From Rhodamnia argentea (Eukaryota; Streptophyta; Magnoliopsida; Myrtales; Myrtaceae): a DNA stretch of 64,000 bases. The position numbers and the translations under genes were made by a program. The stretch is from the NCBI RefSeq assembly GCF_020921035.1, contig NC_063152.1, positions 10,616,001-10,680,000 of the forward strand, written 5' to 3'. Positions 32,086-44,287 of the stretch are shown piece by piece. Within the stretch, counting starts at the first letter, position 1. The number at the start of each line of letters is the position of its first letter. The notes under the pieces are model-generated. The model did no database searches. It was not told the origin of the DNA and saw only the letters and a list, made by a program, of their open reading frames with translations.

Positions 32086-35000
32086 GCGGTAGATGAAAAA
32101 TATTGTACTTATGTTGCTCCTCTAAATAAGTGATATTGAAACCGATGATTGATTGGTTCACCATTCTCAATGTGTATTTGGGTTGGTGTTTGGCGAAAAT
32201 CTGGATGAAGAAATCTCATGTTGACTTTCGCCCGTCAATCGGAATGGGAATCGCACGGCTTGGGCAAAGCACGGGCTACTGCTCTTGGATGATCCAAATG
32301 CCAAGGGACTAGTTAACGGCATGATGCACGAGCACGATGCAAGTGCATTGTTTTTTGGTTCCTGGACGGTATGGTTTTGACGTCGACAAAACTATTTATC
32401 GCTTAGCTTTGCTCGATAAACACATATGTTACTTTATTCCAGGTTAACGTTCACATAAAGAACGACGCAGTGGCTATAAAGACCATTAGGGAGGCCCGAT
32501 TCCTCGGAAAAGCACAAACTTTAACTCGAGTTTCAAATTTAGTCCGAACTTTTTTTTGTACGAAAAAAAGAGAGCTAATTTTATCTCGTGTTTCAATTCT
32601 GCCTGAACTTTTCTTTATCTCGTGAAAATGCACCAATTTTCAATTGGTTTCCAAATCTGACCCCCCGTCGAGTTTTCGATAAGAATCTATCGAACACATG
32701 TGAAATGACGCGTCGAATCTTTACTAGGGCATCATTGGATGATAACTCAATAAATGGGTTGGATTTGGATACCAACTAAAAGTTGGTACTTTTTTAGAAG
32801 ACGACAAAAAGTTTGAGGCAAAATTGAGATTCGACATAAAATTGATGCCTTGTTACGAGACCAAAAAGAAAAGTTTGCACCATAATTGAGGCGCGACCTA
32901 AAGTTATTATTTTCCTGTGGAACAAAAAAGGGTTTGGGCCACAAGTGAGACCAACTAAAGTTGGAGCTCTTCACGGGAATTAGGCCTCATTAGGGACGTG
33001 AATTGATGCCTTTAGAGAACGTTTTACCCCGGCATTGATCGTGCGAAACCAATAGAATTAAAGTCGACTAAACGGAACAGTTTCAAAGTTGCTGAAATCA
33101 AATCTGACTCGAAGGATAAGAAGAGCACGACAGTTTTATTTTTCAGTCAAACTCTTAAGCGGGAACAATTAGCAAAGATGGCGGTTGATGAAGGGAACGG
33201 ATCACATAAACAAACGCAGCGAAATTACTCCGAATCAACAAGTCGTAAAATCATATTGAATCACCGATCGAAGAAATATATTACGTAACAGACATATCTC
33301 GGGTTTTCACAGATTAAGTATCTACAATGCGGCGAGAAAATCTGTCACCTATTTGACGTTTCGGAGAGAAGAGCGGGAGATCATCGTCATTATACTTGTA
33401 GTTTTTTATTCTCTGTTCAATAAGAACGTAAGAGGAACGTCGTTCTTATTTTCAACGACGAAAGGTCGTGATCTTTGATCACGTTTAAAACTGATAACTA
33501 CCAAAGACAGTTATCCAATGTGGAAAAAGGCTACGCTAGCCTATATGGGTGGACAACGGTCCTTCCCATATACCATTGTTTTCCAACAGTTGACAATCAC
33601 CATCATTTCTTTTCTTTTGTCAATCGAACACTTGCTCTTATTCTTTTCGATTTTTTTTTTTTTTGTTTTTTTGGTTTCGTTAGTAGATTCTTCTCATCAG
33701 TTTTAGGACTCGATCATCAAGCTATAGTTCCTTGGAGCAAAATCGCATCTCAATTCGAAGAACAAAAAGTACGATGTTGGGCTAGAATCGTCATTAATGC
33801 GAAATATACCATATGGCGGGACTAGTCCTTTTCTTCTCATAAATAGAGTTAGAATTGAGTTAAGGAACCCAAAAAAATATTAAAATAAGGGTAGCCTTAA
33901 GTAAAATTCGTGTAAAAAAAAATGTGGACTCGATATGTACCATGAGACAAATCTATAGTAATCTGCTCCGATCCGAGACATAAAAAAAGACGAGGATAAT
34001 CAGATTAGAGAAGGGAGCTCAAGAAAGTTTCGGTAACACCGAATCCCCGTGACGACTCGGTAAACTATTAGAGACCCGTCTTCTGTTTACGTAAATTTTA
34101 GGTTATGCATTTCCTGAATCTCTCCATTCTCATGATCCGGTTCAGTTTATGCTCGCAGTTTCCCTATCACTTTGGAGGGGCTCTCAGCCTTCTTATCTTT
34201 ATCTCTAGCTGGTTTGGTATTTAACCCTCCAAGGGAACTGCTAATAGATTATCTTTCATACCTTTTTTCGGCACTCGAATGATTCTCATATCGGTCAAAT
34301 ACCGATACCGATCTTGACTAGGTCCGCTGTCGGTGTTAGAAGTAGGTGACGCGTTAAACCGTGCAAGAATTTAGTCACGAAAATATCACCCGGTGTTAGA
34401 AAAGGAGCCGGTAGGAAGGAGGTTCGTCAGATGGCCGATCAAGCAACACGCCATTTCGACGTAGTTGTGCTCCGGGCAGCAACACTGGCACGATGGTGGC
34501 TGAGGCCAAGGCTGCGGAAGCCGCCGCAGATTGCACTCTACATCATGGACAGAAGAACATTTCTTGCCTATGGATTTCGCCGAGGAGGATCGGTTTGGTG
34601 CATCGGGCGAGAGTTGAACGAGCCAGGAAGGAGGAGGGAGCAAGAAACCAAATAAGAAAAAATGGTGGAATAGGGAGCAAGAGTTGCACGGCCTGGTCCA
34701 TCGGCCGATCCGCGGTATGCATCACGACCACCTTCGTATGTATGTCATCCTTATACATGCTCAACATCCTGAGGATGTTCCCCAAGGCGGTGACAGAAAG
34801 ATGCAAGAGTAAGAGTAAAGGTAACCGATTCTCCCACGAGAAGCAAATTGCTGTGCAGATTAAGTCATGAATGCCTGGATTTGTTATGTTTTGACGCTAA
34901 TTTCGATTATTCTTTCAATACTGAAAGTTAAATGAAAGTGGTTCGCTTCGACACACACACAAAAAAAATAAAAACAAGATTATTGGCAATTTTCTCCTTC

Positions 35001-36374
35001 ATGATAATTTTGATAAATTAGCCTTTCTTTATACATTTTTTGGGGCCAAAGAAAAACTTTTCAACCATAGTACTTGAATAAAATTTGGTTGGTTGGAAGA
35101 GCTGGCACCCGTGATACTCGGACTAAATAGAGCTTAGACATATGCCTTATCCTATAAATACAACTCTATTCAACTGTCTACCTTAATAGAGAAATCAAAA
35201 GTGAGAATCGCCTTACCAAAAAAAAAAAGTGAGAATCGAATCCTATTTCTTCGACAAAGGCAGATGTCTTTCTGCGGACCTAGGTGATCCGAATATGCTA
35301 TCGATTGTAGAAAATTTTTTGGTTGTTGCAAAAGTCGATAATTTGGCACATTCATTACAAGAATGGATGGTCCTTCTTTCAATTCCGACAAAAAGACCAG
35401 GCTTTAAAATCTAGGATAGATAAAAGGGATGAGCAAAATGTATCTTCGAAAGAAAAAGTGTCCAATTACCGTCAAATATCAATCTATCGGCACGAGAACG
35501 GAAAATGGAAATCCTCTGTCTTTCTTCACTGCCTCTACTTTTGTAATTTGTGAAAATCTACTGTGAAATACTCAATACAAGAATTATCATACGTATATAT
35601 ACATGTGTATATCCTTGCAACTTTAGAGGACAAATGGGGTCCATATAGCTTTATTTCTAGCACAAGCTTATATTTGCTTGGACGCTTCACTAGGCCACGC
35701 GTTCCACATGGCTCCTTTTGCTTGTACGACGCAGCACCATTGCATCACATGGTAGAGGAACAAATCTTGCCTACGTCAAGATCATATGAGCCCAGCTCAC
35801 ATGAATCGTCAGATCAAGTAGGTCCCACACGAGCCCCTCGTCATCCGAAGGCCCATAGGAATTGGACTCACATGATCCGAGCGCAGACAATACGCGCGTC
35901 CCATATGTTATTAGGGCAAAAGCGATGACACGCAAGACTCGCGATAAGCACAGTCTAATTGAACTACTAATGTTCTATTTTGCAAGGGATAACGTGCCAA
36001 TATAAATTGTCCTTTTTTTTTTTGGCAAATACAAATCGAATTGCCATTTTTTTTTTGTGAAAATATATTATCCACGTGATCCTACGCTTGGTTTTAATGA
36101 TCTCGATCGGTCAAATATTAATGTATTACAACGTATTTTCACTTTGAAATTATATTGTAGTTTATATTGATTTATGCTCTTCAACTTGTGAATCCATTTA
36201 AAAAATGCATGTGTAAAGACAAGATTATGGTGAGAAATTTTTTATTTTTTGTTTTATTGTTCTCGATGGCATGATCTACTCCGAAAGGAATTAGGACAAT
36301 GTTAAGAAATGAACGCATTCAAATTTACAATTGTGCATTGTCTCAAAAGATAAGGATTCTAGATGTGGTGTGGT
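32086..36374. other. Long intergenic stretch, no supported gene
   Basis: Between 32480 and 32980 there are degenerate recurring phrases of the type 'actaaagttggtac'/'aaaaagtttgaggcaaaattg', suggesting a decayed tandem repeat. A minus-strand open stretch at 34.54-34.85 kb reads like a protein (LGNILRMLSMYKDDIHTKVV) but matches no family I know. The remainder shows nothing recognisable. Confidence 0.35.
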
Positions 36375-37013
36375 TCAATTACTGGAAAGCGGAAAACCGA
36401 TCCCGTGCCGCTTGGTCGGGAACACGACGAACAACATAGTGCAAATGACTCCGATCCCCACCGGCAACGCCGTCAGCACCTCCCTCGTCTCGTCCGACGG
36501 CGTCGGGTAGAAGCAGTTCACCGTGTTCTCGTCGAAAAGTGCAACCGCGCCAAACACCAGAACCGACATGAAGGCGTGCGCAAAGTCTATGAACCTTAGC
36601 CTGTATTGATCCTTGAGCTCGGGTGGGAGCGTGTCCGACCCGTCAATCACCCAAAGGCCGCGAGGCGTGGCGAACCCGTAACACACATTTCCCTTCCTAT
36701 CCCTGAAGCTATCGGTGAAGCACAGGAGGAAGCTGGACAGGCCGCAGAGGAGCACTAGGCCAGCCATCATGACCCGACTGACCGGGTCGCAGTTGCCTTG
36801 GTTCGAGAAGATAGGGGATAGGAGTTGGAACGCGAGGACTGTCCCCGTCGGCAAGAGGTTGGCCAAATGGGCAGTGCTCTCGAACGTTTGGGTCATGGCC
36901 TTTTGTATCAAGCTCTTCCTCCCGGCGTCATCCGGACGGGGTTCGCCCTTCAAGAGGGGGTGCTCTTGCTCCGTTGAGCTCTCGTCCGGCACTTTGATCT
37001 CCATTTTCGCCAT
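36375..37013 (-). CDS. DUF679 domain membrane protein (DMP family)
   Basis: Intronless, 212 residues. The start chosen is the ATG at 37013 (MAKMEIKVPD), which has G at -3 and G at +4; the frame stays open further upstream but without another ATG. After a hydrophilic N-terminus come the DMP hallmarks: TFESTAHLANLLPTGTVLAF at 44-63, four membrane segments (about 49-69, 81-101, 141-160 and 178-198), GLWVIDGSDTLPPEL after the second, FIDFAHAFMSVLVFGAVALF in the third, and a terminal VVFPTKRHGIGFP. DMPs are plant-specific endomembrane proteins involved in membrane remodelling during senescence and, for some members, in gamete fusion. I cannot assign the paralogue; the sequence looks more like the vegetative type than DMP8/9. 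Confidence 0.92.
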   Translation of the reverse strand: MAKMEIKVPDESSTEQEHPLLKGEPRPDDAGRKSLIQKAMTQTFESTAHLANLLPTGTVLAFQLLSPIFSNQGNCDPVSRVMMAGLVLLCGLSSFLLCFTDSFRDRKGNVCYGFATPRGLWVIDGSDTLPPELKDQYRLRFIDFAHAFMSVLVFGAVALFDENTVNCFYPTPSDETREVLTALPVGIGVICTMLFVVFPTKRHGIGFPLSSN

Positions 37014-37130
37014 CGCTAACGCCAAACCTGAGCCTTGAAACTGCAAGAAGGGTTCAAATTTTTTACCTATTCGCACGTGTGATGTTGAGTTCTTTGTAGA
37101 TTGGATTGGTAAGAGAGGAGGATGTGGTTG

Positions 37131-37140
37131 TTTTTATAGG
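37131..37140 (-). promoter_or_regulatory. TATA box of the DMP gene
   Basis: On the minus strand CCTATAAAAA, about 120 bases upstream of the ATG at 37013. Confidence 0.6.
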
Positions 37141-38619
37141 TTGTGTGGGGATGTGTTGCGGGCAAATACGAGTGGAGGATAAGGGAGGGAAGGCTGGGTT
37201 TTGTGATGTCTTGCAAGAAACCGAGACCGACCCAAAAGTAGGTTTTGCACGTTACTCGCAGGTTGAGGTTCCAACTGTTTCTGGTCATGAACATCAGCTT
37301 AAATAAAGGTTGATCGGTGCCGGTGTTTTGTTGAGAAAGCATTCAATTCCGTTACCATGGGAAGCTCAGGAGAATTGTTTATTACCGGAACGAGTATGCT
37401 CAGATTCTAGGTCAACTATGTTGCTTGTTGTAAGGAAGCGACATCTTCCAAGATACCCTTTTGGAAAATGAACGGGAAAAAAAAATTATATTTAGCCCCT
37501 AAACTTGGGCAATTCTTCCAATGTGATCATGGAATTTGGGTCCTCAGATTTTTTAGAATTTTGCTGATCGGGAATCTTCTTAGTTTGATTATGCCCCTGC
37601 ACACTCACAGTCCGATTTCGCCAAATTTAAACTGACATGACTTTTAATACCAATCAAAAGTCTAATATTGAAATAGTCAATTTCGCCGGGCACTTAAATA
37701 CTGTTAAATATTTACTTGATTGTATCGTGAGATATTGTTCACGATAAGTTTTGAAACTCAAGTGATTTGTTGAAATGTAGTTAGTAAGATAGCTTGACAA
37801 CTTCTAACGTACTTTCCCTTCAATAAGACCAATATACAGATACAATGGCTTTCGCTCGTAAAATACAAGAGACTCCCTATCTTATATCGGGGGATTCCGT
37901 AACAATGATAAACTCTGAGCTTATGAAGTATTATTACTAACATCAAGAATCTATTCAGATGTCATAAAAAGAGAAACATAGGAGAGCAAAGATGAAATCA
38001 ATCCTCAATTTAGTAGCGCATGCGAATCGAACCTACAGCCAATCAATAACCGATAGATAATCTTAACACTAGCGGGTTTTGATTTTGGGGATCGTACGTG
38101 GAAATGGGTCACGGTCCAATTTCAATTTCACTCATATTGACAAAGACAGTTGTGGGATATCCGTATACAAAATTGAGATGACAGGAAGATGTTTGCTTAG
38201 ATTAAGGTCAAGCAAATCCAGAATCGTTGCTTAGGGCAACGACTCTTCCCTTTGCACGCCATGACCCACCTCATCAACCAAAACGGCACGCCGTCTTCGA
38301 GCTCATTTCTAAGGCAAGGCCAATAGGGATGACGAGGGAGCTCGTGTCAGATCGTCTGGTGCAGCCTGAAACCGATTAGGCATGCCGCAGTCCCTAAAAC
38401 TCAATAATAGAAGCTGCACAAGGCGATCTAGGATGAGCTACTCGCCCGACGTCGCCGTCCCTACTGGGTCGGCGGTACCTTGAAAATGAGAGCGCAGACG
38501 ACGTGCCGGTTTCTTTGATGATGTTTATATTTGTAGCCCCTTGTAGGGGTGGCTTACCAGAAATTACAACACCATTAAGGACTATTTTCTACTAGTTTTG
38601 CAGCGAAAAGTGAGTTATT
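37141..38619. other. Gene-free stretch with a possible SINE remnant
   Basis: No gene is recognised. On the minus strand, 38070-38005 has an A-box-like 'ctagtgttaagattatc' and a B-box-like 'gtaggttcgattcgc', suggesting a tRNA-derived SINE fragment. The rest is unassigned. Confidence 0.4.
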
Positions 38620-39015
38620 TAGTGAACTTTAAGGAAATAGTTAATACTACCAAAAAACCTCAAATCGATACACATGTGATAAATTTACATCCTAACTATA
38701 TTTTTACTATCAAAAACTCCAAACCGGTATACCCGTGACAAATTTACTTTATGTTAGTTTTGATTAAATTTAGTTAATATCACGAAAGACTCTAAACTGG
38801 TACACATGAAAAAAGGAAGATAAAAACACCAAACTGGTACACCGGTTAAATGCCAAATGTCATCCAAGAATTTGACAATACAATTTAATAGAAACTAATG
38901 GAGGGTAAATTTGCCACACATGTACTAGTTTGTGATTTTTGTTGGTCAAAAAATTAGTTTGGGATATGTATCAGTTTGAGGTTTTTCGTGGTATTCACCT
39001 TAATGACATTATCCA
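38620..39015. repeat. Foldback element F6
   Basis: The left arm 'accaaaaaacctcaaatcga' faces the right end 'cagtttgaggtttttcgtgg'. 'acacatgtgataaatttaca' faces 'ggtaaatttgccacacatgt'. The element is a long imperfect palindrome of about 395 bases with no coding frame. Confidence 0.6.
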
Positions 39016-39659
39016 TAGGTTTGATTTGAGCATAAAAAAAAAATTCTGACCAAAAAGAAGAACCATATAAATAAAATTCATAATTTCTATTAGTCTGACC
39101 CCATAGTGGAGTTTGACCCTGCCAAAAAAATTATACATGAAGGATTTAGCATCATTTGAACTTAGAAAAGCTTGAGCTATAGAATAGATTTTCCAGATTT
39201 GAGACTATCTGAGCAGGCTCAATTCGAGTCAAGTAGATTTCGAGCAAGACTAGCTTTAGAGTTCTGTTTTTTTTTTTTTTTCTGGTCGGAAAGCAACTTG
39301 CATTACTCAAAACAGCTGAAGTACACAAGTTCCCAAACTCTGAACATCAAATTTGTTAAATATGTCTCTAGTTTAAATCGTTTAATGATATATGTTGGTT
39401 TGTTAAATTGATTTGAGAAAAGAAAATCTTTAACGGATTAAGAATTGAGACTTACGCATTCACGGAAAACTTTTGCAGATTTTCTATTGGCACTGAAAGA
39501 CAAAATAAGGGGTGAACTTATTTTGTATATCTATTTAGTCATGGGGATCTTGTTCAGCTGAATAAAAGAAGCAAAAGGGCTCACACTTCCATTCATATAA
39601 TTATCTTGTGGGGCGGATTGGAGAAAAGGACAAAAAATAAAAAAGGAAAAGGTGGTTTT
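39016..39659. other. Gene-free stretch
   Basis: Nothing is recognised apart from a T-tract at about 39267-39281. Confidence 0.4.
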
Positions 39660-40120
39660 CTCTTCTTTCTCTCCAAGCCTCCAGAAGTCGTCCAAAATAA
39701 CAGGAGGACTTTTGGGGTTTCTAGTTCTTCAGCCGAGACGAGCTGAACGCAGCACAGTCATTTTCGAAAGGCTGAACACAGAGCACTTCGGGCAATGGAC
39801 TCTTGAACACGCGGAGATTTGTGCGTGAGTTTTTATATATATATTCAGTTAAGTTGTTTTATTGTAAACACTTTGGGTTTGGGTATAATTTAGTTGTGGA
39901 ATTAAAACACTAGCATATTGAACGATTGTAATTTCGATTCTCCGATTATAGTGGATTTTTCTTGCGGCTCTCTCCATGAATGTAGGTACCGATATTCGGA
40001 CCAAACTACGTAATTTCTGATATCCTTTATCGTTCATCGTTATTTTTCTGGGTTTTTAGCATTAACTTATTTACAAGATCCCGATTAGTTTCCGCATGTT
40101 ATATTACAACAAAATTAACC
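39660..40120 (+). repeat. Ty1-copia-type LTR remnant, related to 60.9-61.2 kb
   Basis: The blocks 'gaatgtaggtaccgatattc', 'accaaactacgtaatttctg' and 'tatttacaagatcccgatta' match in order with 'gatgtaggttccgatattcg', 'accaaatcacgtaaacattt' and 'tatttacaagatcctggtta' near 61.03-61.15 kb. The closing part has the 'accac/acgtaa' style of plant copia LTR 3' ends. Confidence 0.55.
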
Positions 40121-40429
40121 AAAGAGATTTAAACAACTAGCTTTATAGTTTGCAAACAACAAAATTGACACGAATGAAACGATTGTCTCTTGCCAGGATA
40201 TAATCATTCATCTAGCGAATATGCCTGAATCACAAAAAGTCTCAAAGTGGGTAAATTAGTCAATGCTGAAGTTTTACCTAAAGAGGATGGATTTAAACCT
40301 GAGATAGGTAAAGACATGACTAGAACTACATAAAAAATATATTTGTAAATGTTGAATGTAGCCCAAAGTTTAGACCTAAATTTTTTTGGTGTCAACTCGA
40401 ATTTATTGAGATGTGGTTCATACTCTTCA

Positions 40430-40756
40430 TCGATAAGAAAGCACGGGGATTTGGGGGAGCTACCCAGCTGGGGTCTCCACGGGGCAGCACCCCTATGGAC
40501 ACTAGAGAGCTTTTGTATTTTAAGCCCATATTTTTTTATTAGTAGTTTGGGCTTTGGGACATGAATAGATACTGTTATATATACTATTTTCGCTTGTAAC
40601 CGAGTAAATATAACAAGAGGTGTGAGGTACTAATTATAGTGGAATCCTCTGATGAACATAGCCATAGGATAAGGGTGAACCAAAGATAAATCTCGTGTCG
40701 ATTTCCCTTTCTCGCTTTCTGCTTTACTACGTTGTGGTTGTGCATCGAATCCTAAT
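40430..40756 (+). repeat. Ty1-copia-type LTR remnant
   Basis: It contains 'gggagctacccagctggggt', a 'ggtgaaccaaagataaatct' block and 'tttccctttctcgctttctg', a typical end of plant copia LTRs. It is followed by a degraded primer-binding-like 'attggtgttcgagg' at 40757. Confidence 0.5.
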
Positions 40757-40789
40757 AGAATTGGTGTTCGAGGATGCCAAAAGATAGCA

Positions 40790-41110
40790 AAGGTTTGGAG
40801 CGCGCGAGGACAAGATATGGACGTCCTAAGTTAAGTGGCAGACATTCCAAGGTAGGCGGAAGACGTCCAGATTGAAGCACCAAAAGCTGGGTAACTATTG
40901 CGAGTCTGAACTTCTTGCCAAGTAGAGATTTGTTGATTGTGGCTCGAAGTTTAGATCCCAATTTAATATGGAACCGACTCGAATTGGAGTTCAAAGACAT
41001 CCGGAGACAACAAGGTTCAGAATACGCGAGAACAAGATTCGGTCGTTCCAATTTAGGAGCACCAAAAAAGTTGGGTAGCTAGTGTGAGTCTGAATCGCAA
41101 AGCTACCCGG
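40790..41110. repeat. Degenerate two-unit direct repeat
   Basis: 'gcgcgaggacaagatatgga' (40800) recurs as 'acgcgagaacaagattcggt' (41024). 'gcaccaaaagctgggtaact' (40877) recurs as 'gcaccaaaaaagttgggtag' (41060). Units are roughly 185-225 bases apart. Confidence 0.5.
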
Positions 41111-41542
41111 GACGTTTCGACTCGAGACGCGACTAGCAGCAAAAGTGGATCTTGAACGTCCGACCGAACGTCCAACCTCGACGCCGAGAGAATGAAAGCC
41201 TAGTTCAAGAGAGGTCAAGGATCTCTCGTGGAGTGGAGACGCCCGACTAAGCCACGTTAATCATCTGTCTAAGCTTTTATTTTCAGTGTTGATTGCGAGC
41301 TCAACAATGGTGTTTTTTTTTTTTTTTTCCTGTTGAGAGATTCATAATACTCTGCTATAAATTTTAAATTATTATCAAAACCCTTTTTAATTACATTTTC
41401 AATACTTAATTATCAACATTTAATATTTAGCACTTAAATTTTCGGTTAGTTAATATTGTTACCAAACAAGTCAAAACTCTATCTCTCTCGCCAACCGTCC
41501 CCTCCCAAACTGGACTTTCCCCTCTTTTTTTTTTTTTTTTTT

Positions 41543-41568
41543 GGGGAGGGGGGGTGTGGTGGGGGGTT
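41543..41568 (+). other. T-tract followed by G-rich, quadruplex-capable stretch
   Basis: About 18 T residues (41525-41542) are followed by GGGGAGGGGGGGTGTGGTGGGGGG, giving four or more G-tracts. Confidence 0.6.
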
Positions 41569-41610
41569 GGTGTATTTTCAGGCCATACATGTCCTTGAAT
41601 TTAAATGCAA

Positions 41611-42536
41611 TTCGTTAGGTTCACCGTTCTATAAGGTCAACATCGGTTTCAATCAATGAGAGAAGTTTCTCTTAATGAGGCGCTGCCCTACTCCTAGTTT
41701 TCCTTTAATAAGTGTAGAACTTTGATACCACTTTTAGACTCCATTCGTTTCACCAAAAATAACTTCAGAGAAAATATTTTACAAATTCTCCGCCATTCAG
41801 TTTACGGAAAACAAAAAAGTCAAGGAAAAAAAATTTCGTTAATGAAAAAATTACCCTAAAAAATGAAGAAAATAACTCCTTCTTTCGAAATCATTATCGG
41901 TGGAGTCCAATCTCTCTCTTATCTATTCTCTCTCTATCTACTTGCTTTGAATTTTTTATATTTTATATTTTAATAATTTTTATATTTTATTTATTTTTTT
42001 CTCTTCTTTTCTTTTCTTTCCTCCGCCGGTCGCTCGGCCTCAGCAATCGATCACAAACACGGCCCGCCGAGCCTCCAGCTCGCCTGTGGACGTTGTCGGC
42101 TGATCACGATGGAGGAAAGAGGAAAAAGAAAAGGAAAGAACAGAAAAAAAGAAAAAGAAGAAAATGAAAAATAATTATATTCAATTAAAATTTTAAAAAA
42201 ATTATTAAAAAAGGAGTTCACGGGGAAAAATCAAATTTGATTTTTCATACTAAACAATGAAAAATATTTTCCTCATTTTCGGATTTTAGTCAAACACCGG
42301 AAAATATTATCATTTTTCTGGAATACGTTTTTCAAAAACATCCTATTTTTTGCGAAACGAACCGGGCCGTAGTGATTTAGTTCCACTCTACATGTGCCAC
42401 TTAATTCGTTAGGTTCACCGTCCTATAAGGTAAACATCTGGTTCAATCTATGAGAGAAGTCTCTCTTATTAGGCCGCTTTCCTACTCCTATTTTTCTCTT
42501 TAATAGATGTTGTAGCACTTTGATACCACTTTTAGT
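41611..42536. repeat. Foldback element F5 bracketed by about 130-bp direct repeats
   Basis: Copy A (41611-41738) and copy B (42405-42536) share 'ttcgttaggttcaccgt', 'tcaat-atgagagaag', 'cctactccta' and 'actttgataccacttttag'. Between them is an AT-rich palindromic element whose ends are 'attcgtttcaccaaaaata' (41752) and 'ttttgcgaaacgaaccggg' (42348). A further 30-base piece ('agtgatttagttccac') repeats at 42371 and 42534. Confidence 0.6.
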
Positions 42537-42789
42537 GATTTAGTTCCACCCACATGCGCCAACTTCCAAGAAGAGTACCGAGGATATGACCTTTCGAAAG
42601 AACCATTTCACAATCTTTTTCACCTTACAGTAAACTTGGTGGGTGAAATAATTGCAAAAACCATCGTCAATTTTATTCTCCAAATCAAATATTCTTCTCG
42701 TATTTTGAAGCTCATATTTTAGATCTCTCCAATTTAAGAACGTTCCTTTGCTCGCATGCACAACCCACATGTACACCAAAACTTGGGGA

Positions 42790-43420
42790 GAATTCCTTAA
42801 AAAGTCCTACACTCATTGTAATTTGTGCGAATGTAATTCTAAACATTTTTTTTTTTGCCAATTGACTAAACCTTTTGCAATTATGCCAATTCAGTCCATT
42901 TGGCTACCCAACGCTAACATGATAAATTTTTATTAATATTTTTTGAATTTTTTATTATTTTTCTATCTTTTTCATTTTCTTTTTTTTTCCGATTTAGCCT
43001 CCCACTGGCCCAGGGCCGAGAACCTCCGCCGACCCCCGGGCAAGAGGGCCTATGAGCCCTCGCCGACCACGGGTGCCGCGACCCTCACCAAGCCTCGGTA
43101 AGGGTTTGTGGCCCTCTCTAGTCGTTGGGCGAGGGCCGGATCTGGGGGTAAGCCCTTGCCTAGGGGCCAAAGGTCGCCAACTATCTGATGTCAATACTAA
43201 CGAAAAGAAAAGACAAAAAAATAATTAAATATTAAAAAAATATTAAAATATTATCAAAATTTTCTCACGTCGGCGCTCACCAGCCACATAGACTGAATTG
43301 AGACAATTGTAAAAGGTGTATGACTCAATTGGTAAAATGAAGAGAAGTTTAAGACTGAATTGGCACAATTGTAATAGGGTTAGGACTTTTTTGGTAATTT
43401 TTCCTAAAAAATTGTGTCTA
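42790..43420. repeat. Foldback repeat family F2, copy 2
   Basis: The left arm has 'ccttttgcaattatgccaat' and the right arm 'gaattggcacaattgtaata'. The centre at 43000-43170 is strongly GC-rich ('gcgagggccgg', 'agccctcgccgac'). The composition step is abrupt on both sides. Confidence 0.6.
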
Positions 43421-44287
43421 TTCTCTTCAAGAGCCATTTTTCTCTCTCCTCACACCTAGCGCACAGCGTGGCTACTCAGCACCATAGCCCGACCCCGACG
43501 TTGATAACGACACCGTTCATCCTTGCCTGCTGCCCGCACTCCTCTCCCTGCATCCATTGTCTCGGTCTGTCGTAATATCGCGGTTGCCGAGACCGTTTGA
43601 GATTGGCCTTGAGCTTGGGAGGGCCTCAACCAGCCGCACCTTACAATAGTCTCGTGAGCCATGCGGAGGTTGGCCATGGCAGTCATGCTGCCTAACCTCA
43701 ACCTAGCCTTGAGCTGACACAGAGACCATCGCCGACCTTAGATGTAAACGCCCTCCGAAGAAACAACGGCAGCCCGGTAAGTGGAAAGGGGGAGACGCGA
43801 TGGTAGGGGCGTCGGACTATGCAAGCCTCTCGAGTGGGTGGGGAAGGTGTGGGTAGGAATAGGGTCTTTTTAGAGTGGGGGGTAGTACGAGGAGTACAGT
43901 GGACGTACGTGAAACAAGTCTAGAAGAATGGGAAGTTCATAGAGACTTGGAGGAACCATGGTGAAAAAGAATCTACATCACCATCGTGCTCGAAGTACCT
44001 AGTGAAAAGTAGTAGGATATAACTAGAAAAAATGATATACACGGCGTTTGATATCACGAGAAACCCGAAATAAGCAAAAGTCTAATATCACTGGGAAGCT
44101 GGAAATAACCGGGGACCGATGATATAAGCAGAGCGACTACACTAACTTTGACGAACAACCTTGTCAAATGCTTAGAGGAAAATATTCCAAGACGAATTAT
44201 TTCATCTTATTTTTTGACATCTAGTGATATGGTATGAATTTCTGTTTTGCACGTAATTGATTGATTGTAAATCTTAGGAATTATCTA
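43421..44287. other. Gene-free stretch
   Basis: A GC-richer block at 43440-43760 and AT-richer DNA beyond it; no coding feature is recognised. Confidence 0.4.

Noticed and set aside
33470..34330. Possible organellar DNA insertion
   Set aside because: The moderate GC and some protein-like stretches raised the idea, but I recognised no plastid or mitochondrial gene.
34386..34440. HLTNLLPTGSF on the minus strand, like the DMP motif HLANLLPTGT
   Set aside because: Only about ten residues match and the flanking translation has no DMP features, so this is probably chance.
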